DNA from: Amorphophallus konjac
Taxonomy: Eukaryota > Streptophyta > Magnoliopsida > Alismatales > Araceae
Reading direction: 5' to 3'
DNA length: 64,000 bases
NCBI GenBank assembly: GCA_022559845.1
Contig: CM040121.1
Span: 344,322,243 to 344,386,242 of the forward strand
Position numbers and translations under genes: made by a program. The notes under the pieces were generated by a model. It made no database searches, had not been told where the DNA came from, and saw only the letters and a list, made by a program, of their open reading frames with translations. Shown one piece after another: positions 41,766 to 53,202 of the stretch. Position 1 is the first letter of the stretch, and every line of letters begins with the position of its first letter.

Positions 41766-42848
41766 ATTTGGGTACCTAAGTCATCTTGGGTCCCGAGGGA
41801 TTAGTTCTAGCATGAGGAGATGTATTCCTACATTTCCTAGCAAACCAATCATCATCAAATCTCATAGTAGAACACTCATCCATAGAATGACAATTCTCGC
41901 CACAATAAAAGCAATAATAAGACTTTCTTTTCATGGACTATTTTTCATCATTTTTCATTAAGAAGTAATCATTCATCATGTGTCCATGTTCACCACAATA
42001 ATAACATGAAAAATCCTTTTTGAGAGACCATTCATCATCAATTTTCTTTGTGAAACAATTTTCAAAAACATGTCCATGTAACCCACAATAGAAGCAATGA
42101 TTGTTGAATCTTTTCTTTATGGGTTTTTTAAGATTTTTAGACTCATCAATAATTTTCATTTGTGACTTCAATGCTTGTTCATCATCAGATTTTATCAGGA
42201 GACAGTCATACATGTCATGACCATATTTTCCACAATAATAGCATGAAACATTTCTCCTTTTACTTGTTGCATGATTATGTTTAACAACAGGGGGTTCTAT
42301 ATGCACACAAGAACAATCAACAACAATTTTCTATTTTTCATTTTCTTTATCACACAAATACAAAGATTCATTTAAGCTCTTGATTTTATTTTGTAGATTC
42401 AAGATTTACAGTTGAGAATTAGTAATCTCTTCTTCACATGACGTAAATTTCTCATTCAACAAGGAATTAACAGTTTTGTGACTTTCAATTTCTTGTTCAA
42501 GAGTATGCAAATTGTCACAATCATCAATGATCACACATTTTTCTTTCTCAACCTTCTCAAGACTTTTCAACTTACTTTCAAGTAATGAAATTTGAATCAA
42601 CAAGGCACTATTTTCATTTTGGAGTTTGTCAAATGAATTTTTATTCATTGAAGTTTGTTCAAGTTCTTTCATTTGAAAACTCATATTTTTGTCAACCATT
42701 TTATTCATGATTTTATTACATTCAAATTTATCATTCATATTCCTGAAGCTTTCTATTTCCTTTCTCAGTTCCTTCAGCTTTTCAGACTTGTCAACATTCA
42801 GAGTAGCTTTCCTTTCTTCAAGAAGAAGCATTTTTTCAGATATAGCGG
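41766..42848 (-). pseudogene. E6 gag, C-terminal part (coiled coil and four zinc knuckles)
   Basis: Continues the gag frame interrupted by E7; the frame is continuous across the AGCGG target site. Coiled coil at 42840-42410, stops at 42406-42408, 42331-42333 and 41938-41940. Knuckles in order: CYYCGKYGHDMYDC, CFYCGLHGHVFENC, CYYCGEHGHMMNDY (last Cys replaced by Tyr) and, after the third stop, CFYCGENCHSMDEC. It ends with GPKMT-stop-VPK, the remnant of the GPK...WVPK motif that marks the gag/protease border in Sireviruses. Gag would coat and package the RNA. Four knuckles are more than the one or two usual for plant copia gag. Confidence 0.8.
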
Positions 42849-43629
42849 TGAAGAGGCGAAATCTCGCACTGCATCCTGAGCGGGCCGGGGATCACCAGAA
42901 GATGAACTGTAAGATAGGGAAACGCGTTAGAGGGCCCATGGGATTTCCCTGGGGCGAAACCCTCCGATGGCTAAGTCAGTAGAGCTGTGGTGGAAGCAAT
43001 GGAGGGAGGAGGAAAGCTGATGCGCGAGACTCCTCTCCACCAAAAAGGGGGGGGGGGGGGTGAAGCGGATTGCTCAGGAGTTTTACCTTCCTTTTTTCTC
43101 TTACCTTCCACCGGAGGGTAGCCCTGGTTTTAAGTAGTGTGCCGCCTTCAGGAGTCCTGTCAGCTGGGGGGTCTCCGACAGGAGTTACGTCCTCAACGTG
43201 GGCTTTCATGGCCTTTATCGTGGGGGCGTTATCGCCTTGAAACCCGGTGGCTGGTTGATTCCCCTGTCCATTGGGGACTCTTAAAGGCAGCGCGAACGGC
43301 TAGCGTCCAGTCCGAGCTCCTGAAACGCCAACCCTGTCCGGGCGAGGAGGATAGCTCGGTCAAAGGAGGGGTCGGATAGGTCGGCTGGCGCCTGTCTCTC
43401 CCGAGCGGAAAAACGGCCTGGGCCGGACCTTCCTTGTGACCTGACCATCACTCGGGCCCTCCGAGCCTAGGGGCCGCCGGGGAGGGTTGGTTCCTCGAGT
43501 GTCTGTTTATTGGGCTTTTCTTCCCTGAGTGGGCCCCGTGGGCTATCACTCGGGTGAGCTTGCCTCGTTGGACCCTGTTGAGTCTTGTTGGGCTGCTCTT
43601 TGGGTGGGCTACAGAAATCCCCCTCTCCA
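42849..43629 (-). repeat. E7 3' LTR (781 bp)
   Basis: Plus-strand TGAAGAGGCG...CTCTCCA; minus-strand start TGGAGAGGGGGATTTC, as in E5. Contains a run of 14 G at 43047-43060. Confidence 0.94.
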
Positions 43630-43650
43630 CTTGTCCCCCTCCTACTCCCA
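43630..43650 (-). promoter_or_regulatory. E7 polypurine tract
   Basis: Minus strand GGGAGTAGGAGGGGGACAAG next to the LTR start; same tract as E5. Confidence 0.85.
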
Positions 43651-43843
43651 AGCCATGGAGGCTCGGTTGAGTAGTTTTTGAGGCTTTGGACCGGCGTGGC
43701 TCAGGTGGGTGGAATTCCGTTGGCGTTTATGGTGCCACGGGGAGTGGTCGCCTGGGCCCGTAATAATGATCCTGACGGATTTGAACTGAAGGGGCCCCCC
43801 TTTTTCTGGGAGCACGGAACGACGCGCCACCTTCCTCTAGGGT

Positions 43844-43851
43844 TTTATAGG
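43844..43851 (+). promoter_or_regulatory. Candidate TATA box of the E7 antisense gene
   Basis: TTTATAGG, about 80 bases before the ATG at 43928 and conserved in E5. It places an internal promoter near the 3' LTR, pointing back into the element. Confidence 0.55.
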
Positions 43852-43927
43852 CGTTGGGCGCTGTTCGTCGTTCTAGGCTTCCAGGGTTTTGGGCTTTCCT
43901 TAGTTTCTTGGCTTTCGAAGCTTCTTG

Positions 43928-46526
43928 ATGCACCGTGAGGGCACAGTAGAGGTGCGAAGTCTTGCGGCGGCGTTCGAGGAGTTGGCGAGGACAACCGCGG
44001 AGGCGGTCCGGCAACTTCCTTCCCCTCCGGAGTCTTCGAGTTCTTGCGAGGGATCCTCTTCCGGCTCGATGGCTGATCCGCCGCTGGAACTCGGGCAGGT
44101 GAGGTGGGAGCCTGTCTCCCATTGCAGCGAGTTGGGGGAGGCAGAGGTGAAGAAGCTGGAGCATCACTTTCGCTTGCCTTTCAGGTATAGCTTTGTCGCC
44201 GCCACCCCGTTCGAGACGAGTTTGGACGACCGAACGGGGCACATCTGCATGTTTCTTCTGGCGTGGAAAAGCGGGTTCCACCTTCCCTTCGAGCCCCTCG
44301 TACTCCAGATCCTCGAACTTTTTCGGTTGGCGCCCATTCAACTGGTGGCCAACTCGTACCTCCTCCTCTCTGCCTTTCGGATCCTCTGTCGCCAGCACGA
44401 CATTTTCCCTTCCTTGGACCTCTTTCATTACTTTTTCGAGTTGAAGGCGCACCCGTCGGCGGGGAAGGGCTTTTACTTTATCCAGGCAAGGAGGAACAGG
44501 AGTTGCATTGCCCTCGCGGCGAAGGACTCCTCGCACAAGGGGTGGAAAACCCAATTCTTCTGGGTGAAGGCGGAGGCGACAGATGAACTCTGGAGATGCC
44601 GGATCTCACCCAATTTCCATCCGAACATTCCTCCTCGCCAGGAGGAGTTCCCTCCCCATGTGGAGCAACAGGCCGCCCATCTGCTGGAGAACCGCCAGTC
44701 GATCGAGGAGCTGGTGACGCCGGAGAACATCGAACGGTGCCTGCTTACGCGGTTGAAGTCGACAGGTACCGCCCTTTAGGTTGTTCCCCTGGGGTGGTAG
44801 TTACTTTTCTTCTCCTGACCGGGCCTTCTTTCTTTGCTGTAGACGTGAGGCGGGAACCTCTGGAGGATACTGCTGAGGTCATCGATCTGGGAGAAGATGA
44901 CTCGGCGGCCGACGAGCCGGAGGCTCCAGTGGGTCGCGCCCAAGCCCGGGATAAGGGCAAGGGGGTGACCCCCGGGGGGTCTTCACGGCCGGCTGGCACA
45001 AAGCACAAGGATCCCATGGCGGGAAGGTTGCGAGAGGCCGCGAAGGCCAAGAAGCGGGCCAAGAAGGCAGGTCTCCCTCCTACCGCCGGGGGCGACTTTG
45101 GCTTGGCGGCACTCCCCTCCCGGGGGCAAGATGGGGCCGACCCCTCGAGGCCAGCTCCCCCATCTGCCGGGCGAGAGTGGGCCGAGGAGACTGGGGGCCC
45201 TTCAGAGGACGGCGATAGGTCGGCTCTCCCCCCCACGGGGGTAGAGGGGGCCGATGTTGAAGTAGCAGTCACCGAGGCCAGGGGGTCGGTCGGAGGCGGT
45301 GACGTCCCGGTTGCCGAGGTGCGGGCCGAGACAGGCGGAGCTGGGGGTTCGCCCGCGAGGGCGTTGCAGCCCCAGATGCTGGGAGCTTCCGGTGTGGTTG
45401 GACCTGCGGCATCGGTCGAGGTTGGAGGTTCGCCCGGGGAGGCGTTGCAACCCCAACCGACCGTGGCGCGCGAGGTGGCCGTTCCCGTTGCTCGAGCATA
45501 GCCCTCTGGCAGAGTGCCCCGGGCGGAGCGGTCTCCTTTGCCGGAGCCCTTGGAAAGGCTCGGCATTACGGGCGACCTATATCGGGTCTGCCGATCCATT
45601 GCCGTGAGGACGAAGGGGGGAGAAAGGCGCAACACCCCCCCGGGCTCCTCGATGTTCTGATGGAAGGCGGCCTGGTCATAGCTCGGTCGGCGGTTTTGAT
45701 GGCGGAGGCGCACGCGCGGACGGAAACGGAGCGGTCGAACCTTGCCTGGACCCTCGGGGGATGCGAGAGGAAGCTGGCCCGACTCAAGGGGGAGCATGAG
45801 GGACTCCGGCAGGAGTTCTCCGCGTTCCGAGAGGTGGCGCGGGCGAGCTGACTAGAGGCTGAGGTGCTGAACGAACAGCTCGCCAAGACCCGAGAGTCTC
45901 TTGAGAGGGCAAGCCGATCCTTGGAGGAGGAGCGTCTGCGTCGCCTCGATCTGGACAATCGCTGGGAGCTCGAGCGTGCCGAGCTGCTAGATCGGGCAGA
46001 GATGGCAGAGCGTCTCCGAGCTGAGGCTGAGGTGGACCGGGCCCGGGCAGAGGAACGTGCGTCCGAGGCGGAGCGGGCGCGGGTCGAGTTCGTCGGTAGG
46101 GCGGGACAGATCGAGGCGGAGGCAATCGAGCGTTACAGGAGCTCGGATGCTTACTCGACCGACCTGTTGGAAGCCGCCCTACCTTACTACGAGGTAGCGC
46201 TACGCCGAGGTGCTCGAAAGGGGTTCAAGCAGGGCTATCGCCGGGCGGTAGGCTGCGCCCATGAATAGAACTCCGCGATCGAGTTCCCCTTTGGCCAGCG
46301 TTATGACTCGGATGAGTCGGTTTCCAGCTCTTCTTCGTCGGTCGGAGAAGATTCGGAGGGATCGCCTCCGTCGGGGTCACCGGCTCCGGGCTTCTCGGGA
46401 GGGCTCACGACTGAGACAGTTCTCGCACAGGCGAGGTCAGTGTCCGAGCCGGCCGTCACCGAAGGCGCCGGGGGTGACGCGTCTCCTTCCGCCGATCTCG
46501 AGCGTCAAAGTGGGCCCGAGGCCTGA
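43928..46526 (+). pseudogene. E7 antisense gene (Tat aORF; putative gypsy-type transposon domain), spliced
   Basis: ATG at 43928 (MHREGTVEVR). Exon 1 43928-44765, intron 44766-44842 (GTACCG...GCTGTAG, 77 nt, phase 1), exon 2 from 44843. Domains: Ala/Glu-rich start; Ser-rich linker; Transposase_28-like domain (about residues 75-230: RYSFVAATPFETSLDDRTGH, FRLAPIQLVANSYLLLSAFR, GFYFIQARRNRSC, WKTQFFWVKAEA); acidic IDLGEDDSAADEPE; basic AKAKKRAKKAG; Gly/Pro-rich linker with repeated GGSPxxALQPQ; coiled coil (45690-46130); YYEVALRR; acidic Ser tail ending SGPEA. Exon 1 is intact. Exon 2 has a stop at 45499-45501 with a frame change, and stops near 45849 and 46266. The conserved intron and promoter in both copies argue that it was a real gene. 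Biochemical role unknown. Confidence 0.8.
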
Positions 46527-46868
46527 TGTATTGTGCCTCTTTCCCTTTTTGTCCCTCTTTCCTCTTTTTAGAGGGTTTCCTTTTGGTACGATAATAAATG
46601 ACTTGCTCTGTTTGGGTACTATCCTTGCCGTGATTTGGTTGGCGAATCTTGGGTGGTTGAGAGGTGCCGATATGTCCTGCACGGTTTTCGCACGCTGTTT
46701 TGGTAGGCTTCTGACGGGGCGTTCCTCCGTCCCCTCACGCTTTGAATGTCAGGCCGCTTCGTGAATCCCGCGAGGGCGGGAAACGAGGAGTTGGAGGTGA
46801 CTGTTCAGGGGAGAAATCCTTCGGCGTGTTTCTGAGGGGGGCATTTAAGGCGTGTAGCCTCCTTTGGC

Positions 46869-47271
46869 CTATAAGAAGGACCGGAAGGCGCCCTTTCCTC
46901 TCCACCGCTTGGGATTGTCTCTAACAGTCTTTCCTTGCTCCTTCCTTTTCACTCCGCGTTGTGCCTTTGCATCCGGAGCATGGAGGATCCTTCGGAGGGC
47001 GATGCTGCCGACGATGGGGAGCGGTGGGCTCCTGCTGTCTTGTGAGGTTGAACGGATCCCACGGTCGCCGCGCATGCACGAGACGGGTCCTACGGTCGCC
47101 GCGCGGATCTGGGGAGGACTTTGGCGTATGGGAGCATGCCGTTGGCCTCTTCTTGGCTCCGGCGAGGCTTCCGGGTGGACGCCGAGGTGGAGGACGGATG
47201 GGGGCATCAGGGGAGTCTGCCATCACTTCCCTCCGTGTGAGGGGAGGAGGCGTATCCGGCTCCCTCCTCAC
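46869..47271 (-). pseudogene. E7 copy of the conserved pol-sense ORF, frameshifted
   Basis: Counterpart of 23053-23670 in E5. DAPIRPPPRRPPGSLAG and SSPDPRGD are read in one frame; GSIALRRILHA, DNPKRWRGKGAFRSF in the next, so one frameshift lies near 47030. The upstream part to about 47512 may belong to it. 47513-47741 up to the pol stop shows nothing recognisable. Confidence 0.35.
46870..47044 (+). promoter_or_regulatory. Second antisense promoter-like unit in E7 (TATA plus short ORF)
   Basis: TATAAGAAG at 46870, a pyrimidine-rich leader, and ATG at 46980-46982 opening MEDPSEGDAADDGE (stop at 47042-47044). Matches the E5 unit at 23641-23533 in TATA, spacing (about 105 bases), leader and first residues. 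It could be a second gene start, or a relic. Confidence 0.4.
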
Positions 47272-47741
47272 CGAGGCCTTCCTCCGTCTGCAGCCTCTTT
47301 TTCCCTCTTCTGCTCTTCATTTCTTTCACTCTTCGGGGGCTGCTTGCTCTCTCCTTCCTTCCAAGGAGTTGGCAGTTTGGAAGAGGGGGGGCCTTCACGG
47401 CGCTCCTTTTTCCCGGTTGTTGCCAACTTGGGAGGTAGCCTTCCTCAACGTTTAAAGGTGGCCTTCCTCCTGAAGTCCCTCTGTCACCTTTGTCACGGGC
47501 CATCCGAGCCAACTGGCTCGACCACCTCTTGTCTGAGCCAGTTTCCGCACGAGGCAGAGTCAGTGACTGGATGCGAGGAGATCAAGACCGAGTCAGTCGA
47601 GCGATGACCCCTTGAAACGATGTTAGACGGACTTTTGCTTTGTTTTTGCTATGTGATGTACTGGCATTTGCCTACCTGATGTACCAACGGTTTGGAATGA
47701 AAAGAACATGAATTTTATTCTGTCCATCTCGCTGTACAATT

Positions 47742-50700
47742 TCAAAAGTAGAATCTGCGTAGTGCGGCTGCGTTCCACGTCCGAGGAATAGGCTCCCCTT
47801 CCATTGTTGCTAACCTGTACGCACCTTTCCCGAGCGTCTCGACCACTCGGTAGGGACCTTCCCAGTTGGGGGATAGCTTGCCCGCCGCCTCCAGTGGTCG
47901 AGAGGCTTCGGCTTTCCTGAGGATGAAGTTCCCCGGTTGGAAAAGTCTGTCTCGGACCTTGGCGTTGTAGTATCGAGTGAGGCTGCGCTGGTACTCCGTT
48001 CCCCGGACGTTCGCGATCTCTCGGAGTTCGCTTGTCAGGTCGAGGTTCTCGAGCAATTTTTGCCCGTTGGCCTCGGGTGAGAAGCTGATCACTCGGAGAG
48101 ACGGGTTGGCGATCTCCAACGGAACGACGGCCTCGGTGCCATATACCAACTGAAAGGGGCTTTCACCGGTTGCCGTCCTGGGGGTTGTTCGGTGCGACCA
48201 CAGTACGCTAGGCAATTCCTCGAGCCAGCTACCCTTAGCCTTGCCGAGTCTGGTTTTTATGCCTTTCAAGATAGTCTTGTTGGCATTTTCAACCAGCCCG
48301 TTGGCCTGAGGGTGGGCGACCGAAGTGAAGTGGTTGCGGATATTTAGGTCGACGCATCTGTCTCAGAAGTACCGAGAGTCGAATTGCCGACCGTTATCGC
48401 TGACTATCACTCGGGGGATGCCAAAGCGGCAAATGATCGATTTCCAAACGAAGCCCCAAACGACTGTCTCGGTGATCCTTGCCGTAGCCTCAGCCTCGAT
48501 CTACTTGGTGAAGTAGTCGATGGTGACGATGATGAACTTCTTCTGGGACTGGGCCGTTGGGAATGGCCCAAGGATATCGATTCCCCACCGAGCGAAAGGG
48601 TAGGGCTCAGTTAGGGTGACAAGTTTCGTTGTCGACTGATGGACCAAGTGGTCGAACCACTGGCATCGGTCGCACTGTTGAACATAGGATGAGCAGTCGC
48701 GCTGCAGGGTGGGCCACCAGTACCCCTGTCGTAACAGGATTCGGGCTAGCGACCGGGCCCCTGAGTGCGCTCTGCACAGGCCTTCATGAATCTCTTGGAT
48801 GGCTCGGCCTGCCTCGTCGGGACCGAGGCACTTCAGGAGGGGACCGGAGAATGATCTTCGGTAGAGGGCGTTGTCGAGGATGACGAAGCGCCGAGCTTGA
48901 TACTTCATTCGGCGGGCTTCCCGAGGGTCGGAGGGCTCTTGGGAGTCTTGTAGCCAGGACAGGTAGGGGGAGCGCCAGTCACTTGGGGTGGCCGAGTCAA
49001 CAACGAGGAGCTCCGTGTCGATGCTCGGGCGCTCTAGCTCTTCTAGGAGGACCGATCGTGTACCTTCCGGGTCTAGGGAGGAGGCCAATCGAGAGAGGGC
49101 GTCCGCCCGGGAGTTTCGCTCCCGAGCTATCTGGACTACCTCAAAACCCTCGAACTGTTGGGCCAGGCTCCGGACCAGCTGAAGGTATTTGATCATGGGT
49201 ACCTCCCAAGCCTCATACTCGCCGTTGACCTGACCTGCGACTAGTTGAGAGTCGGTGTGGATCCTGACTCGCTCGACCCCCAGCCGTCGGGCCATGCGTG
49301 CTCCCGAGATAAGGGCCTCGTACTCGAAAGCGTTGTTGGACTCCTAAAAGTTGAATTTTAAGGCATACTGTAGCTCTATCCCTTCGGGGGACCTTAGGAG
49401 GATCCCCGCACCACTGCCTGCCGAATTGGACGACCCATCGACGAACAGTTCCCAGGTTGGCTCGGTCGCGGTCGGAGGCCTGTCCTCGGCAGGGATGGTG
49501 CTTTCGGCAATGAGGTCGGTGAGCGCTTGGCCTTTGATTGCTGATCGCGGCTGGTACGAGATGTCATAGGCCCCGAGCATGATGGCCCATTTGACGAGTC
49601 GCCCCGAGGCCTCGGGGTGGGCCAGAATCTTCTTCAGCGGCTCGCCGGTTAGCACGGTGATGGGGTGCCCCTGGAAGTAGGGGCGGAAGCGCTTCGCGGA
49701 GGTGACCAACGCTATCACGAGTTTCTCGGTTGCGGGGTACCTTCGTTCGGCCCTACTGAGCACCTTGCTGGTGTAGTAGACCGGTCTTTCGATTCCCGAG
49801 TCATTTCTGACCAGGACCGAGCTGACCGTGGATGGCGTCGCCGAGAGGTAGAGCAGCAGGACTTCGCCTAGGATGGGCTTGGAGAGCACCGGTGGCGAAG
49901 CCAGGAACTCCTTAAGCTCGGCGAATGCTGCCTGGCACTCCTCATCCCATGCGAACGTAGCAGATGCCAGCTTGGGCCCCCTCATTAATTTGAAGAAGGG
50001 CAAGTATCGTTCGGCCGCACGGGATAGGAAACGGCTGAGAGCGGCGACACGCCCCGTCAGACGCTGGACGTCTTTAATGCACGTGGGCGGGCGCATGTCC
50101 AGGATGGCCTGGACTTTGTCGGGGTTGGCCTCGATCCCGCGCTGAGTGACTAGGAAATCTAGGAACTTCCCGGATTTTACTCCGAAGGCGCACTTGGCGG
50201 GGTTGAGCTTCATGTTGTACTTCAGGAGGGTGCCGAAGGTTTCGGCAAGGTCGGTGAAGTGGTCTTGGGCCTTGGGGGTCTTGACAAGCATGTCGTCAAT
50301 GTAAGCCTCGACGTTCCGACCTAGCTGTTCCTCGAACATGTGATTTACCAGTCGCTGATATGTGGCTCCGGCATTCTTTAACCCGAAGGGCATCCGGGTG
50401 TAGCACTACACGCCGCAGTCAGTGATGAAGGCTGTCTTCTCGACGTCTTCTGGATTCATTCTGATCTGGTGATAACCTGAATAGGCGTCCAGGAAACTGA
50501 GTATCTCGTTGCCCGAGGTTGAATCAACCAATTGGTTGATGCTCGGTAGCGGATAGCAGTCCTTAGGGGTAGCCTTATTCAGATCGGTGAAGTCCACACA
50601 CATTCGCCACTTGCCTGTAGTTTTTGGCACCAGGAGGACATTGGCTAGCCACGTAGGGTACAGGACTGGCCTGAAGAGGCCTGTCTCTTGTCCCTTGGTG

Positions 50701-51715
50701 ACCTGCGCCTTGATGACCGCCTGTTTCTCAGGCGCATGCTTCCTTCTCCGTTGCTGTACGGGCCTGACGGTGGGGTCAAGGCTGAGCTTGTGCATCACGG
50801 TCTCCCCTGGTATGCCAGGGAGTTGATCATCGGCCCAAGCGAAGACCTGAGCGTACTCAGAAAGAAATTTTTTGTATTGTTGCTGTTCCTTAGGTGGTAG
50901 GTCGGCTCCGATCCTTACTCCGAGGGCCGGGTCATCGTTCAGGAACACCGTTAGCAACTCGCCACCGGGCTCGGTGGTTACGGTCTTCCCTTCGATTCCC
51001 TTGGGGCCCTTATCCCCTCCGTCCGGCCTTGAGGCTTCCACCGAGATGTTGTAGCACCTTCTAGCCGTGGCCTGGTTACCTCGGACTTCCCCCAACCTGT
51101 TTTTGGTGGGAAACTTCATTTTTTGGTGATAGGTAGATGGTACGGCCTTTATTCGGCTGAGAATTTTCTGGCCGAAAATGGCGTTGTACGCTATCATACC
51201 CTTGATCACTATGAAGTCCACCATGACCGTAACGGTTTTGGGTGGGGTGCCGATGGTGACCGGCAGGCTTAGGGCTCCCTCGGGGTTGGTGGCCAGGCCG
51301 TTAAACCCGCAAAGGGGGGTTCGGATTGGGCGGAGCTTGGATGGGTCTTCCCCATCTTGAGGAAACAGTCATAAGATAATACATCGGGGGCGCTTCCATT
51401 GTCAACCAGAATTCTATCTACGTTACAATGGTTTATTGTGGCCGAGATGACGAGGGCATCATCATGCGGGGTGCTTAGCCCTTCCAGGTCTTGGTCGGAG
51501 AAGACTATGACCTGGGGCTCCCTCGGCGGGCCCCCTGAGGGCTCTGAGACCCGGCTGGCCCGCTCGGCATGGCGCTTCCTTCCTCGGCTGGTGTCACCGC
51601 CCGATGCCGTTCCTCCGGAGATGACGTTGATGTGGACCCCTCGGGGGGCATTTTCGATCTCCTCGGCGGCGTCTTTGTCTTCTTTGTGCCCAGCTGCGAA
51701 CCGGGCTAGGTGCCC
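47742..51715 (-). pseudogene. E7 protease, RT, RNase H, aRNase H, integrase; nearly intact
   Basis: Directly follows gag past a stop at 51716-51718. Protease has ILVDNGSAPDVLSYD; Asn in place of Thr/Ser next to the catalytic Asp is, as far as I recall, common in Tat elements. A frameshift in a C-run near 51315 is followed by VTVMVDF. RT: FTDLNKATPKDCYPLP, FLDAYSGYHQI, stop at 50406, MPFGLKNAGATYQR, AYIDDMLVKT. First RNase H (about 50000-49560), second archaeal-type RNase H with LFVDGSSN, stop at 49344, FEYEAL, HTDSQLV, RADALS. Integrase: HHCC zinc finger, RWGIDILGPFP, stop at 48501, VSDNGRQF, stop at 48363, GLVENANK, end LRRFYF at 47742. D, D and E of integrase and YIDD of RT are present. Intact in every domain except for these breaks. 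Confidence 0.92.
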
Positions 51716-53165
51716 CTAACGTATGCGGCGTTCGATCTCGTCCTGGAGCTGGTGACAGTCGCCGGTGTGGTGCCCGTGGTCGCCGTGGAACAAGCAATGT
51801 CTGTCGCACTTGCGGTTCTTCGATCTCATTGGTTCGGGCTGGCGGAGGAGTCCCAAGTCTTTGATGTCTTCATAGATCTCGTAGACTGGCGCGGTCAACG
51901 GGGTGTATCGCTCGTACCTCCGTTTGCGCTCTCCTTCCTGATCACGCTTCTTGCCCGAGCCAGGGTTTGACTCGGGGGCCCGCTTCTTGTCCCCCTCCCG
52001 ACCCGAGCCGGTTGTGTCTCGGCAGGCGCTGAGCACCTCTTCGCACTCGGCGTGGCGTAGAGCCAGAGTCACTAGCTCGGCAAGGGTCGAGGGAGGGTGG
52101 AGGACCAGTTCACGGCGGAGATTTTCATCCCGGGTGCCCCTGGTCAGACCGGTCGTGGCTGAGGCCACATCCAGGCGAGGAATTCTGAGGGCTTCTGATT
52201 TAAACCGGTGGACATAAGCCCGGAGCCTTTCCCCTTGTGCCTGTTTTAGGGCCAGGAGCCCCGCTACTGACCTCGGGGGGGGCGCTTCCGACGAAGCTCT
52301 CCTTGAAGACTCGCCCGAATTGCCTGAAGTCCTGGATGGACCCAGGGGCGAGGGCCCGGAACCACGCCTGAGCGCCTTGGACCAGGGTGGCCGCAAAGGC
52401 TCGGCATTTAATGGGATCCGGTGTTCCATGCAGAGTCACCAGGGCGTCGAAGCTGTCGTAATGGTCGGCTGGGTCGCCCTGTCCATCATAGAGTTTGAAG
52501 GTAGGAATAGAGGTCCTAGGAGATACCTCTGCCTTCAAGATGTGCTCAGAGAAAGGGGATTTCTCCTCCTCCTCCGGGAGGGAGGTCTTCTGCAGGGCGC
52601 GGAGGGCGCGCTCTTGCTCTGTGAAGCGTCTTTCGAAATCCCTCAGCCGAAGGGATAGTTCCGGCTGCGGTCGCGCCGTGGGGCTGGGGGGAGCGTCGTG
52701 GCGATCCTCAGGACCGCCGGCGCTCGGGCATGGAGGCCTCGCCCCCTGTTTCCCTTTCCTGGGTGTGGAGGAAGCCTCTTGCTCCGGGGGTGGAGCTTGC
52801 GAGGGTCCTCCCGCGTGGTTGCGGATGAGATGCTGACCGCGGAGGGTGAAGCGGCCTCCAGCGGTGTGCTGGGACGCACTTCGACGGGGGGGGCTCCTGG
52901 ACGGGGCGCGAGACCTGGCATCCCTCGCCGCCTGGGCCCTCATGAGCTCCACGAGAATGTCGAGCTTCTTACTGAGGGCCTGGAAGATCTCGACGCCGCC
53001 GTTGGGGGCTACCCCCGTTGCCGTCGGAAGGGGCGGCGGCCCGTTGGTGGGGACGCTGGTGTTGGAGGGAGGGCTCTGTGAGGCCCTAGAGGGGTCTTCT
53101 CCCGCCGTCACCACGGCCTTACCCTTCTCGACGGTGGATCTCCTCCCTGAGCATCTTCTCACCAT
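51716..53165 (-). pseudogene. E7 gag, one frameshift
   Basis: ATG complement of 53163-53165 (MVRRCSGRRS) about 40 bases after the LTR; the frame is open further upstream into the LTR but this is the first ATG in the interior. The N-terminal half is Pro/Ser/Arg-rich and disordered; the gag domain follows (FKLYDGQGDPADHYDSFD, LVQGAQAWFRALAPGSIQDF, FVGSAPP). An 8-G/C homopolymer at about 52275-52282 shifts the frame, then LLALKQAQGERLRAYVHRF, LTRGTRDENLRRELV and a knuckle of the Tat kind, CLFHGDHGHHTGDC, with a preceding Cys. Stop at 51716. Builds the particle and binds RNA. Confidence 0.85.
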
Positions 53166-53182
53166 CTCGGCTCTTCGTGCGT

Positions 53183-53202
53183 TTCCCACAGACGGCGCCG
53201 GA
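53183..53202 (-). promoter_or_regulatory. E7 primer-binding site region
   Basis: Minus strand TCCGGCGCCGTCTGTGGGAA directly after the 5' LTR end CTTCA. GGCGCCGTCTGTGGGAA is the block usually found here in plant Tat elements. The tRNA is not certain by eye; partial fit to tRNA-Asp (TGGCGCCG). Confidence 0.55.

Noticed and set aside
44745..45797. 350-codon minus-strand ORF opposite exon 2 of the E7 antisense gene
   Set aside because: Same reason; it overlaps the conserved intron and encodes low-complexity Pro/Arg/Ser sequence.
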